From Delphinapterus leucas (lineage: Eukaryota > Chordata > Mammalia > Artiodactyla > Monodontidae), in assembly GCF_002288925.2 (NCBI RefSeq), contig NW_022098076.1, positions 89,636,182-89,700,181 of the forward strand: a DNA stretch of 64,000 nt, given 5' to 3'. Numbering within the stretch: the stretch's first letter is position 1; each line of letters opens with the position of its first letter. Below the pieces are notes generated by a model that did not search any database, was not told the origin of the DNA, and saw nothing but the letters and a program-made list of their open reading frames with translations. Made by a program: the position numbers and the translations under genes. Below are positions 11,480 through 24,000 of this stretch, one piece after another.

Positions 11480-11625
11480 CCTCTGCTTGATTCTATCAAA
11501 GCACTGAGGGCACCACAGCGGAAATGCCCCTGGGTCCTGTGAGACCCTTGAAGGTGGGGCTGTGCTTAGTGACGGGCACATCCCCAGAGCTCCACACAGG
11601 CAGCGCCTGTACTAAGGAGTGACGC
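11480..11625 (+). mobile_element. possible L2 3' end remnant
   Basis: GAAGGTGGGGCTGTGC ... CATCCCCAGAGCTCCACACAGG resembles the 3' end of LINE2 (usually GGGCAGGGACTGTGTC ... CCCAGCGCCTAGCACAG). It is heavily diverged. Confidence 0.35.
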
Positions 11626-12770
11626 AATGACCTGGAAGCACAGAGCCCTGCCTGCAGCTCATCTGGTGTCCATGAGTGAGGGAGGGCTTTGCCCCCCGGA
11701 TCCTGGGGCAGCCCCGGGCACTTGGCGCTGGTACTGGCAGCCTCCGCCCAGGCGTGGCAAGGAGCATCGGCAGACAGCAGCCTCCACCTACAGCAGCTTC
11801 CAGACTCTGTGGCCCCAGTGACAGCTCACCGCTTAGGACCTGGCAGGGAGGCGAGCTCCCAGTACTGCTGATCACAGCAGCTGAGAAAGCCCCGCAGGGT
11901 CCTCTTGAAAGAGCTGGGAGGGGAGACTTCTAGAATCTGGGAATGAAGTTCCCAGAGCAGTGAGTGTCAGCAGAGCCCTAGGAAAACTGTTTATGACCTT
12001 TATCTTGACCCCGGTGTTCCCCTAGGTCATGTGGCCAGGAAAACAGGGATCACGCCCAAATCACCCATTAGTCATGTGTCTAGGAAATAATCCCTCCACG
12101 AGATAAACTGCAGGCTGCCTGCAGGACTGGGATGTTTCCTGTGTCTCAGCAAGAAGTTAAGTGTCAGTGAATAAATGGCAGGTACTCGTTCACTGATGTT
12201 CAGTCTTCTTTTTTTGATTTGAAAGCTTAGACAAGTTCTTTGTTTTGTTTTGTGTTTGTTTTTTTTTTTGCTTTGTCGTTTTATCTCACACTGTCGGTTT
12301 GTGGCAGATTCAGAAGTCAGTATTCAAGGGAAAGCCGGAAGGATAGCCTCACACCCACTGTAGATCAGGACAGCGGTGGCCAGCGCTGTGTCCTCCCCAG
12401 CAACCTGCAGGCTTTTTTGTGGGCTTCATCAATTCTCTCTGCACCTGTAATTATACTAGGACCCCTATCTGGTGTGTTTGTAGCTTCAGGGTCTGCTCAT
12501 CCAAACTCTACCCATCTGTTCCGGAAGCCGGAAGCCACGTGAGTGGAGACCCATGGCTGGAGATTTATGGGGGAGTCTCCTGGGGTCAGTGCCGTGGAAG
12601 GGAGGGGAGGGCAGCCAGAGGGACAGAGGGAGAAGCTGGGCTGCGAATCTCAGGGAAGCCTCAGCGGACCCCACGGGGAGGACTGAAGAGCAGCCTTTTG
12701 TCTCCAGATCCAATGCACCAGCAAGTCTTGTTGGCTCTAACTTCAAAAACGACCTTTAATTTCAAAAGCT
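11626..12770. other. unassigned, GC-rich in part
   Basis: Frames on both strands around 11612-11933 and 12419-12802 are overlapping shadows without recognisable domains. A T-rich tract lies at 12240-12272. Confidence 0.4.
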
Positions 12771-13048
12771 CTTTTTTAAAATTAATTTTTAATGGAGTAT
12801 AGTTGTTTTACAATGTTGTGTTAGTTTCTGCTCTACAGCAAAGTGAATCAGCTACATGTATACATATATCCCCTCTGTTTTAGACTTCCTTCACCACAGA
12901 GCATAGAGTAGAGTTCCCTGTGCTACACAGTAGGTTCTCATGAGTTATCTGTTTTACATGTAGTATCAACAGTGTATATATGTCAATCCCAATTCATCCC
13001 ACCCCCCTTCCCCTCTTGGTATCCATACATTTGTTCTCTACGTTTGTG
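12771..13048 (-). mobile_element. L1 3' UTR fragment
   Basis: The plus strand reads TTTTTAATGGAGTATAGTTG, then ACAGCAAAGTGAATCAGC, then GAGTTCCCTGTGCTACACAG and TTGTTCTCTACGTTTGTG: an antisense L1 3' UTR of the same type as 7986-8240. I could not define the target duplication. Confidence 0.9.
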
Positions 13049-14589
13049 CTTTTAAGTGCCAACTACTTTAAAACATACACTCATTTTGTCTTGGTCACCC
13101 ACTGAAACAGGCATTATTGTCCCCACTTTCCAGGATGCAGTTTCTAGGACTCTGATGGGTCCAGGTCTGTCCCACGCTCCCAGGGGAGAGTAACCAACAA
13201 AGCCTGGGTGTGGCCTGGGGTCTCTGAAGCCACAGCCGCATCCTCTTTCTATTATGCCGCTCAAGAGGCATGACATCAGAGTGGGACAGATCCTGCATTC
13301 GGCCCCCGCACGACAAAGTGAGGGAGCTCGTCTTTAGATCTGGGTTCTTTTACTCCAGGGAATACCTCTCCCCATGTGACATCCACCCAAGACACTCAGG
13401 ACCTCCTGCACCCTCTCCTCTCCTTCACCACGACAGTAAGATGCACCCTCCATCCACCAAGCATGGAAAAGAGGTTATTCGCTGTTGTATGGGGTGAGCC
13501 TCCTGGGCTGAGAATGGCAGGTTTCCAGCCCCAGCTCTGTGTTTCTGCATCAATGGCTCCGTGTTCTGCTCGTTCATGTCCTGCTATGTGAGAGCAACAT
13601 GGGGGTAAGGGAAGAATTTGCCCTCGGCTGCTTTGGTTAAGATAAGGAGCTCCCTGCTGGGTTCCGAGCTCATTCACTTATTCATCAGCTTAATGAAAAA
13701 TCAGGGAGATCATACTGGTGCCAGACACAGTGAGTCTATGCGCTATCTTCAAGGAACATCAGCCTAAATGGTGAGAAGGAAGAAAATACTATCAGAGAGC
13801 AGCGTTCCTCATGAAGGTTTATGTGCCGTAAACCCTGGGGTGTTAACAGAGCCCCCGGAGGGGGAGGGTCCAAAATGAGTCTTGAAGGACAAATGGGAGG
13901 CATCCAGGTAGACGGGGGAGGAACCAGGTGTTCCAGACAACAGGAGTGACCTGCTGTCGAAAGAAATGCTCCTTGGGAAAAACATGGACATCACGACAGT
14001 TCCTGTTTAACACCTTTTGGGGTACGTTGCCTGCTTTGGAGATTTCCTTCAGGTGAAGTTGCTACTAATGTAACACTCCTGGCCTCTCAGGACTTCCAGT
14101 GGAGGTTGAGGGATTTATCTGATGGACGAGTTGGGAGAGGAACTGTCAAGACAGCTTTAGACAATCGCTCCCCACCTCGGCAGCTAAGCCACTGCCTGAA
14201 GCTCACCTGTTCTATGAAGCACAGAGCTCAGGTCTCCCAGGTCCACCTGCCCATGCCTCCTGGGGTGGTGTGCCCTGTCTGTCTCTTCTGGGGATCAGTG
14301 GCAGGAAGCCCATTGTGGTTGCACAACCGGGCCCCGCTCTCTGAACTCAGCTGTATCACTGCCAGAGGGGTCACTTTGTTGGTCCTCACGTGCTTCTCCT
14401 TGGTCTCTCTCAGGTGTTCCTAACTGAGGGTATGATTTGCTGGGCTCCCCACCCCCAAACACACCTTTAGACATTCCCCCATCCTAAGGCTGCTCACCGT
14501 GCTGGCCCCCGTTGCCCCCCCAGCACTCGTTGTGAACCCCCCTTACTGTGGGGCACTTACTGGAAAACTCTCTTTGTCCTATGCCCTCA
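13049..14589. other. unassigned sequence
   Basis: A weak MIR-like patch (antisense) lies at 13065-13140 (CAGGCATTATTGTCCCCAC). The rest is not recognised. Frames at 13052-13677 on both strands overlap and are not supported. Confidence 0.35.
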
Positions 14590-14895
14590 TGTTCCAGGTG
14601 AGGGGTTGAGGTATTGTGACTTGCTTAAGGCCACACACCCCAAGGGCTCAAGGTCACACAGCAGGACCTGCATCTTGGGCGTGCCACCCGTGCGGTTACC
14701 CAGGGATGTGTGCTTAGAAGGACCCTGTGCTTAGTTTTAATGATCTGCTGTTGCCATCTTGAAATTCTTGATAATTTTTTAACAAGAGGTCCCGCATTTT
14801 CTTTGCCCTGGACCCTACAGATTACATAGGCAGAACCAGGGTTAGAACTCGGGCCCCCTGAGTAAGGCTGGTGCCTTTCCCATCACTCTGCCCTG
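14590..14895 (-). mobile_element. MIR SINE remnant(s)
   Basis: The plus strand shows the reverse complement of the MIR core: TGACTTGCTTAAGGCCAC and GGTCACACAGCAGG at 14615-14665, then GCAGAACCAGGGTTAGAAC and CCTTTCCCATCACTCTGCC at 14828-14892, with unrelated sequence between. Confidence 0.55.
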
Positions 14896-17514
14896 AGAGC
14901 TGGGTGCTGGTGAAGCTGAACCAACGTACTTCTCTGCTATGGTATTGAAAGCTAAAGGCTGAGGCCTCAGTAATTTCTTCCTCAGCCCGAAATCTCCAGT
15001 GAATGAAATCCCAGATTTCCCGGTTGCTGTAGCATTCCACCCCAAGCAAGAGAGCTCTTTTTCTTCCTGTAAAAATTACCTTTTGGGACACTGGATTGCT
15101 AACCTCCCTGGGGCTACAGGCAGCTTGTCTCAGTCACCAAAGGTCAAATTGGCATCAAGGCCAGGAGACGAAAAGGGTCAGGAGAGCTCAGAAGGGTTTA
15201 AGAAAAATGTATCAGGCAAAGAGAACCTATAAACACAAAAAACGCTGCTGAAACTGGGAGACGTTCAAGATAGAAAAATGAGCCCAAAACCTCTCAGCCA
15301 GCTTTTTTCTATGTCTGCCTCATGAAAACAATGGCACGTGTCTCTTGTTAAGGCTACATCAATGAAGAGAAGCAGTGTGTTTCTTTCCATGCCAATGATG
15401 GTGCTTCGTAGCTGCGGTAGTTCGTCTGCAGCCCAGTAGAAAGAAAATGGAGTCTTAAGCAGGTTAGAATTTGCCACAAAGGGCAGTTTTCTTGACAACC
15501 TGGTCTGCACAAATTCCGGGTATCCACAAAATGCCCTTTTTCCATAATACCTTGGACTACAAGCGTATTCTTGTTGAATTTGAATTATTAAACTGTGAGT
15601 GAATCGTGTGTCTTACCACGGTGGAACCCCTTCACCCCATCAGCCAGGACCCCCTAAGCTCCCAGAGCAACTCAGAGCAGGAAAAGGTAAGTTGGTTCAC
15701 ATTTTTGTGGCACTTTTTTGTGGCACTGTTCACACCATGGGGTCCAGAGTGGGATTCCGGTCCAAGAAGCAAGATTCTCATCCACATTTTCGAAACCACA
15801 ATTTTATAATACCTGCCTCTCCATTGACACTCAATTAGTTTAACCATTTGAGGGATAAATCATGTGAGAAAAGTTAACAGTTAAAAAAACATAGGACCAC
15901 TAGTTTCAGAAGAAAACTTCCAGAAAAAAATGTTAAGTTTCTTAAATAATTCAAGTCTAGGTGGCCCTTTAGAAGATACCACTTTTACATATCAAGAGAG
16001 CTGCATTCTCAACAGGACAACACAAAGTTCTATAGGCAAAAGGGATGGGAACATCACCCAGGTCTTCTATTCGCATGGACATCAGAAGGAGAACGGCTGG
16101 AAAGTCAGTTACTCGGTGGCTTGGCCAACTATCTCCCCTTGAGGAGGTAGTGCTAGATCCTTTGTTAAGACTCAAAGGAAAATGAAAAATGGTGCCTGAT
16201 GTCTACCTAGTCCTTTCCAGGTCTCTTTCAATATTTGAATATTCTATTGCAGTTGTGCTGGATTCACATCAGACAGCTATCTGATCGGCTGCTGAATCCT
16301 GCTATGATGTTTTATTCCCAGCGAAGTGTTCTATTTCCCGAAGACTTGGGGGTTTTCAAAGCAGCCTACTGATGTGCAATTTGCCATCTTTCCTCCTGAA
16401 TTACCAGGAAGCTGGGCCCATGTGCGGGGCTGCCAGAGCTCCCTGAGTCCCTCTTAAGAAATGAGTCCCTGTCTCCTGGTCTGTCCTGCGGACCCCCCCA
16501 AGGTTGTTCTCGATCCCAGGGTCTGTGTGAGTATCTCCGTGGTGTCTGTCACATACTACAACCATGACATCTGTCTACTGATGAGATGGCATTTGGATAA
16601 AGAAAGGGCGGGAAGACAGAGCGATGCTTCCCACAGTCTGTCCTGGGGCACGTGTGTGGTGACAATGACTTACTCTGCCCCTGCTCAGGTAGAATCACCA
16701 GCACCGCATCCCGTGCAATGTCATTAAGCGAGATGTTTCCTGGGAGCCACTGTGTGGTGGGTGAGAGGAACAGAGCCCTCACCCTGGCTTTCTGCAGCAC
16801 GCGACGGCAGCTTGGAAACCCGAGAACTAAGCAGGGCAGGAATCACGGTATCTGGAGGCAGGCGCTGGGCTGCATCTCAGCATCTGTTGTAGAGACAAGG
16901 AAACAAGCCGAGAGGAGAAAAGCAAGCTGGGCGAGAGACTGCGCAGCCCAGATGTGCCCTCTGCAGTCTGACACCAGCGCCGGAGGCTCCCTCACTGTCC
17001 ATAACTCTGGTCCCCAAGTTGTTCTCCCCTGCCGGGAGGTAGCACTTCCCGTCATGAGAATGCTTGCTTCACTGGCTTCCTAAGTCAAGGCTTCTGACGC
17101 CACAAGCCCGGTGACTGAAGAATGGAGCAGCTTGCACAGCCTCCTCCAAATGGATGGCAGGTCGGTTGCCCCCATTTCTTCAAGGGGAAGAAAGGTGGGG
17201 CCCTTTGAAGGAGACACGGGAGAAAATGTCACTGATGGACAAGGGAGGAGTTGGGGGGCGGTCAGATTCCCAAGATGAGAAGCTTCTTCTCCAGCAACGC
17301 TTCCGAGGCTGTGGTGAAAGCACAGTGAGCTGGAGCCTTACCAGGGAGGCTGGGTGGTCCCTGCAGCAGGACACCCAGAGTGACATCCTAGGCAGGGTCG
17401 CCGAAGCCCTGATCTGCTCCTCAGGTGTTCAGGTCAGAACTTCAGTCACTCAGGGATTCTGAATTGGTCCTTCCTTGGGGAAATAATAGCACTGGCTAAG
17501 CTCAGAGCAGTGTC
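14896..17514. other. unassigned, 2.6 kb without a recognised feature
   Basis: The largest repeat-poor block of the left half. Frames such as 16652-17083 (plus, 143 codons) and 15599-15838 show no domain I recognise. I see no splice-bounded exon that I can defend. Confidence 0.4.
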
Positions 17515-17531
17515 CGTGTGTGTGTGTGTGT

Positions 17532-17564
<33 letters not shown>
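17515..17564. repeat. TG dinucleotide microsatellite
   Basis: About 24 TG units with a single CTG interruption in the middle. Open frames across it on both strands are artefacts of the repeat. Confidence 0.98.
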
Positions 17565-17567
<3 letters not shown>

Positions 17568-19660
17568 AACACATATGCACGTTGAAAGCTAGTAATAAAA
17601 CAAACACCTGCGCATCTACCATAGTGATAAAAAGTAAGGCATTAGCTCTCCTACAGGGCTGCCTGGTGCCTCTTGCCAGTAACAGGTCCTTGTTTTTCTT
17701 TATAGTTTTACCACCTATGTATATATTCCTGAGCAATGTATTGTTTAGTTTAGAAAAATGGGGTAATAAGCACAAATTTAGTGCTTATTATATAAAGAAA
17801 AGATGGTGCCAGGCTCACAGGAGAATAAACTGAACCATCTCTGGGGCATAGCCTGGCTTCCACTTTCCTGAGAGTTTATAAGAGCCCCTTCTGGGGGCAC
17901 CAGAAGGAAGATCTTGAATGAGTTCTGGGAGCCACAGGGACCCCATAGTTAGGGCATCAGGCAGATGGGAGGGGCGGGCTGTGGACCACAGCAGAAACGT
18001 GGTCAGGCAGCTGGTCAGGACTTTCCGCTTCTAAGCACGCTGGCTCAACTCCGGCTGTCAAGGAGGCCAAGTCCAAACACGTTTGTAGAGTAAAATAAGG
18101 GTTCTCATGTGGACAGGGACCAGGATATCGAGGGAAGAGCAGAAACCCCATCACCACCCAGAAGACAAGCCCAGGTGGGCCAGGCTGACACAGGAGTTCT
18201 GTCCTCAAGTAAAAGACAGACAATCCATCAGTGACTTGAGGTTACTGACCTTACCTGGTGGGTCTCCAGAGTCAGAGGCTTCCACTCTGATAGTACTGTC
18301 CTCTGTCAGCATACACGGGCTGTCCTGGGCTCACCCCCAGCTGCAGAGGTTCCTGGAGCTGCCTGTTCCCATGCCTTGTGGAGCCAGACTGTTTCTCAGC
18401 TTTTTCCTGAAAGTGGAGACTTAACTTTTTAAACTCTGCAGGAATCACTGCATCCATCTGCTTACCAGTTCTCCCGAAGTTGTTGCTGTCATCTCCTCTC
18501 CTGCTCACCTGGGGCTCTATCTCTGTCTTTCTCCCCCCTCTAATTCCTCCCCAATCTTTAATTGATTTAGCAAACTGTAACAGGGTGTTGTTTGGAGAGA
18601 ACAAAACTAGACTCTGATAGTCGATCTGCCAACCCAGCCTGGAGCCTATTTGATTATTCTTTTTGACTGTGGTGCCTTATTCAGGTGGTCAGTAGCCCTC
18701 TTGGCCAGAGGCCTTCAGCCTGGGGACCACATACACCCGGAAGTGAGAAGAGTTTCCCATGGGGACCAGGTACGAGGAATTGAAGGACTCATTCTGAGAG
18801 TCTCAGTGTCCTAAACGATGATGAAGGTGGGATTCCCCTCTCCCACTCCCCTTTCTACATATTTCATAAAGGAACTGTCTCTTACTCACCTACAGGGCTC
18901 TTCACAAAAGGACATTTCAAAGTTGGTGAAGGTCTTGAAAACGTGAATGGCTGTAACGACTGGATAAAAATCCTTTCACGCACCAGGTGGTAGTTTCTAT
19001 GGTTGCTTTCCAAAGAATCATTGGTTGACGAACATTAAAATTACCCTTTTTCTTGATGAAAAAGCACTACATGTTTTTGGCACATAACTCAGAAAATTTA
19101 AAGAATTGAGTGACACTGATTGATAAAAAAATAAATTAAAAAAACAACCTCTGCGTGCAAGAGCAAAATTCTCAGTGCTGCTAGTTATAAAAATGAAAAA
19201 ATAGAAATAGTTTCACAGTGAATTCCAACTCATTCTACAGGAGCATGCTCATACTCAGACACATGAACTAATTGAAAATTGAAGTAGCGGCATCCATCTC
19301 ATGAAGAGATAAATTTCCGATAACATTTCCCCTTTGTGTTTAATATTTGTCCATCAAAATGTGGAACCTATTTGTATTTTGATCAGTTCTTTGCTACTAA
19401 TAATTGTAATGATAATGTGATCCAGAGGAGCTTTTTAGCACCTAGATGCATATGGACATGGGATATTAAAAATATATTTCAGTTCCTGCTCATGGGCACA
19501 TTTGCTTTTGACCCAGAGACGTAGCATCAATAGAATACTTTCAAGCATAAAATATTTTACCTCAGATGGCATTCTATGGGAATGGAAATATGAGTTCAAA
19601 GAGAAAGGGAGGGATGCAAACTTTTCAACTGTTGAAGAAGAGCTTTTGTTGCTCGTTGTG
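17565..19660. other. unassigned, 2.1 kb
   Basis: No repeat family or gene recognised with confidence. Frames at 17957-18604 on both strands overlap one another. AT-rich from 19040 to 19400. Confidence 0.4.
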
Positions 19661-19865
19661 GTTTTTTTTGTTTTGCGGTACGCGGGCCTCTCACTGTTGT
19701 GGCCTCTCCTGTCGCGGAGCACAGGCTCTGGACGCGCAGGCTCAGCGGCCATGGCTTATGGGCCCAGCCACTCCGTGACACGTGGGATCTTCCCGGACCA
19801 GGGCACGAACCCGCGTCCCCTGCATCGGCAGGCGGACTCTCAACCACTGCGCCACCAGGGAAGCC
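19661..19865 (-). mobile_element. CHR-type SINE, short (cetacean) form
   Basis: Minus-strand head GGCTTCCCTGGTGGCGCAG at 19864-19846, B-box region GGTTCGTGCCC, and a tail represented by GTTTTTTTTGTTTTG on the plus strand. Flanked by TGCTCGTTGTG (19650-19660) and TGCTGGTTGTG (19866-19876). Confidence 0.93.
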
Positions 19866-19876
19866 TGCTGGTTGTG

Positions 19877-20548
19877 TTTTAATAGATGACAGTATATATT
19901 AATTCACTCTGATATTTAGATTCTATTGGATAATTTAAAAGAGTGATGTTACTATTTTATTTTTAAATGTCAGTACTTAAAATCCACTGGATATTTCCTC
20001 TGTCACAACTCTTTGACCTTATAGGAAAAAGATTAGTAATGTAAAAATGTGCAAGGGGTCATCAGTTTACAAGATTCACTTGTTGCTGCTAGTAGCACTA
20101 GACTGGGAGTTTGGTCAGGGGTAGGTGGCTGAGAAGTCCATAACAGCCAGACCTGGGCCTACCCATTGATGCATTGGGCATTGAGTCCATCTAAACCCTC
20201 TATAGCTCAAATGTGTCTATAGAAGCACTGAACCTTGGGATGTGTCACTAATCACCACTATCTTGACAGGCCCGGGTGACCACTTGATTTCTAAGACAAC
20301 TGAGATGCAAAGTCCAGCTATTTTGCAAGAATCTCAGGGCTACCACCATTGTCCTTGCATCAGGAGTGCTGCTCTCTGGGTTTTGACTCTTTTTTATAGT
20401 AGGTCTGATGGATATCAGGGGTAGTGAGAGCATTTATTTTCAGAAACTGTCTCATCTAGTGGGTGAGTTTTATCCTTCCTTTCCATTTCCATTTACTGTG
20501 GACAATACCTCCCCATCTCTCCTCTTTATTCCCTCTTCCCAAGGGTAC
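19877..20548. other. unassigned sequence
   Basis: No recognised family; ends at the LTR below. Confidence 0.4.
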
Positions 20549-21022
20549 TGTATTAGTGTCCTAGGGCTGCTGCAACAAAGTATCCAAAATTGGATGGCTT
20601 AAATAAGAGATATTTATTGTCTCATAGTTCTGGAGTCTAGAAGTCTGAAATCAAGGTGTCGTCAGGGGCATGTTGTCTCTGAAGGATCTGGGGAGGATCC
20701 TTCTTTGCCTCTTTCTAGCATTTCACAGTTGCAGACAATATTTGATATTCCTTAGTTTGCAGCTGCCTAATTCAGATCACTGTCTGTTGTCACATGGGTT
20801 TCTCCATGTGTGCATTCACATTGTTTCCCTCTGTGTATGTCTGTCTCTGTGTGTCTTCTTATAGGAACACCAGTCGTATAGGATTAGGGTCCATCCTAAA
20901 GACCTCATCTCAACTTGATTACATCTACAAAGACCCTGTTTCCAAATAAAGTCACATTCACGGGTCCCAGAGGTTAGGACTTCAGCATATATTTCGGGGG
21001 ATACACAATTCAAACCATTTCA
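20549..21022 (-). mobile_element. MLT1-type (ERVL-MaLR) solo LTR
   Basis: The plus strand begins TGTATTAGTGTCCTAGGGC and ends CAAACCATTTCA, the reverse complement of an MLT1/MST-type LTR, with the typical CAACTTGATTACATC and CCAAATAAAGTCACATTC segments. An imperfect 5 bp duplication is present: GGTAC at 20544-20548 and AGTAC at 21023-21027. No internal sequence, so a solo LTR of ancient origin. Confidence 0.85.
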
Positions 21023-21039
21023 AGTACCAAGGGTATGTT

Positions 21040-22740
21040 TTTAAAAATTCCTTCAATTATCTAAGTTTCCACCTTAGGAAATTAAAAAAAAGAACAAATT
21101 AAATCCAAAGTAAGCCAACAAAAATACACACAAAAAAGTAGAGCAGAAATCAATGAAATTGAAAACAACAAAATCAATAGAGAACATTAATGAAACCAAA
21201 AGCTGGTTCTTTGAAAAAAATCAATAAAATTGATAAGCCAGTCTAAGTAAGAAAAAAAGAGAGGACCCAAATTATTAATTTCAGAAATGAAAGAGGGAAC
21301 ATCACTACACATCCCATAACAGGACAATAAGGGTATATGATGAGCAGCTCTATGCCCACAAATTTGATAACTGGGTGAAGTGGACGAATTCCTTGAAAGA
21401 CACAGTCTGCCAAAACTCACACAAGATATAGGCTTGATTAGGCCTGTGTCTATTGAAGAAATTGAGTCAATAATTAATAACCTTCCAAAACAGAAAGAAC
21501 CAGTCCCAGATGAGTTCACTGGTGAATTCTACCAAATATTTAAGGAAGAAATTATAGCAATTTTCTAGAATCTCTTCTAGAAGATTGAATCAGAGGAAAT
21601 ACCTCTTAACTCATTCTGTGAGACTAGCACGACCCTAATACCAAAATCAGACAAAGACATTATAAGAAAACTACACCAGTATTTCTCATGAACATACGTG
21701 CTAAAATCCTCCACAAAATGTTAGCAGATCACATCCAAAAATATATAAAAAGAATTATATACCACAACCAAGTGAGAGATTTATCCCAGGTATGAATACT
21801 GGTTCAACATTCAAAAATGAATTAATGTAGTCCATCACATCAATGGGCTAAAGAAGAAAAATCACATGACTCTATCAATAGATGCAGAAAAAACATTTGA
21901 CAAAATCTAGCACTCATTTATGATAAGAACTCTCAGCAAGCTGGAAAAAGAAGGGAACTTTCTCAACCGGATAAAGACATCTACAAAAAAATGTGCAGAT
22001 AACATTGTACCTAATCGTGAGAAACTAGAAGGTTCCCCACTAAGATCCAGGAAGAAGGCAAGGATGTATCCTCTCACCACTGCTTTTCAACATCATACTG
22101 AATCACTCTGCTGTACACTAACACAACACTGTAAATCAACTATACTTCAATAAAAAAGATGTGATATCTATCTGTCTATGTATCTGTCTGTCTACACACA
22201 AGGGACTACTATTCAGCCATAAAAAATAATGAAATCTTCCCGTTTGGAACAGCATGGATGGCATTAGTGAGGGCATTATGCTAAGTGAAATAAGTCAGAC
22301 AGAGAAGGACAAATACCGATGCCGTATGATCTCACTTATATGTGGAATTTAAAGAAACAACAACAAACCAAGCTCATAGATACAGAGAACCGATTGGTGG
22401 TTGCCAGAGGTGGGGCTGGGAGTGGGAGAGGGGGGTAAGGGGTGTCAGGGAGTACAAACTTCCAGTTATAAAACAGTTAAGTCTTAGGGATGTGATTTAC
22501 TGCACGATGGCTGTAGTTGATTATACTGTGTTGCATGTTTGAGAGTCGCTAAGAGAGTGGATCTTGAAAAGTCTCCATCGTAAGAAAAAAAAATCTGTAA
22601 CTGCGTGTGGTGATGGGTGTTAGCTGGACTGACCGTGGTGATCATTTCACAACATATATCTGTATACAGATATTGGCTCATTGCCCTGTGCACCTGAAAC
22701 TAATTTAATGTTGTATGTGAATTATAGCTCAATTAAAAAA
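21040..22740 (+). mobile_element. old L1, rearranged: ORF2 middle joined to 3' end
   Basis: At 21130-22080 the sense strand follows L1 ORF2 from upstream of and into the reverse transcriptase region (for example INNLPKQKEPVPDEFTGEFYQ at 21470-21532), broken by frameshifts and stops. At 22083-22163 a terminal snippet ending TACTTCAATAAAAAAG appears, followed again by ORF2-end wording (CTACTATTCAGCCATAAA) and a full 3' UTR to 22740. Most of the second half of ORF2 is missing. Confidence 0.8.
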
Positions 22741-22744
22741 AATA

Positions 22745-23790
22745 CTAGCTTAAAAGAAAAAGAATAACCCAATTAAAAATGGGTAAAAGACCTGAACAGA
22801 CAGCTACCACACCAAGGAAGGTATATGAATAGGAAATAAGCATATACAGAGATGTTTCACACCATATGTCACCAGGGAAGTGCAAATTAAAACAATAATG
22901 TCGTACCACTACACTATAGACCTATTAGAATGGCCAAAACCCAGAACACTGACAACATCAAATGCTGGCGAGCATGTGGAGCAACAGGGTCTCTCACTCA
23001 GTGCTGACGGAAATGCAAAATGGTACCGGCTCTTTGGAAGACAGTTTGGTGGTTCCCTATAAAGCTAAGCGTACTCTTATCATGCGATCCAGTAATTGTG
23101 TTCCTTGCTATTTACCCTGAGGAGATGACACTGTGTTCACACAAAAACCTGCACACAGACGTTTATAGCAGCTTATTCATAATTGCCAAACCTTGGAAAC
23201 AACCAAGCTATCCTTTAGTCGGTGAAGAGATAAACTGTGGTACATCCAAACATGGAGTACTATCTGACACTAAAAAGAAGATTATTCAGAGCTGTCAAGC
23301 CATGAAAGACAGGGAGGAAACTTAAATGCATATTTACTAAGTGAAAGAAATCAAATGTGAAAAGGCTACATACTGTGTGAGTCCAACTATACGGCATTTT
23401 GGAAAAAGCAAACTATGGAGATAGTAAAAAGATCAGTGATTGTTAGAGGTTGGGGGCAGGGAGGGATGAATAAGGAAAGCACAGAGGATTTTTATGACAG
23501 TGAACTGTATGGTAATGGTGGATACCTGTACCTGTAAGTTTGTCTAAGCCCATAGAATGTGCGATACCGAGAAGAAACTCTAATGTAAACTATGGACTTT
23601 GGGTGATAATGATGTGTCAGTGTAGGTTCACCAATTGTAACAAACGCACCGCTCTGTGGGGGTATGTTGATAATGGCGGAGGCTGTATGTGTATGGGGGG
23701 CAGGGGGTGTGTGGAAACTCTCTGTACTTTCTGCTCAATTTTGCTATGAACTTAAAACTGCTCTAAAAAATAAAATCTATTTAAAAGGGG
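22745..23790 (+). mobile_element. ancient L1 (L1MC/ME-like) ORF2 tail and 3' UTR
   Basis: It starts with AATAACCCAATTAAAAATGG and passes through ORF2 C-terminal wording (AATGGCCAAAACCCAGAAC, TGGTACATCCAAACATGGAG). It ends with a long 3' UTR closing on AAACTGCTCTAAAAAATAAA at 23757-23776. More diverged than its left neighbour, with several stops. Confidence 0.75.
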
Positions 23791-23839
23791 AAAAAACTTT
23801 TGCTTTTCACTTTGAAGCATATATTACCAGTATTGATTT

Positions 23840-24000
23840 GGCATTAGAGAAACATGGATTTTGGAGTCTCTATCTGCCCTGATTTGGGGAAGTTGATCTC
23901 TCTGAGTCAGTTTTACCTATAAAGTAAGTTTAATATATAATACTAAATTCTAGGATTATTTTGAGTTCTACGTGAGTTAGTGTGCATAAGTGATATCTAT
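23840..24000 (+). mobile_element. MIR SINE remnant
   Basis: GGATTTTGGAGTCTCTATC, then CTCTGAGTCAGTTTTACC and ATAAAG, then GATTATTTTGAGTTCTACG follow the MIR order (tRNA-derived part, core, 3' part) with high divergence. Confidence 0.6.

Noticed and set aside
17446..17833. Frames of about 107-109 codons on both strands across 17.5 kb
   Set aside because: Both are produced by reading through the TG/CA microsatellite.
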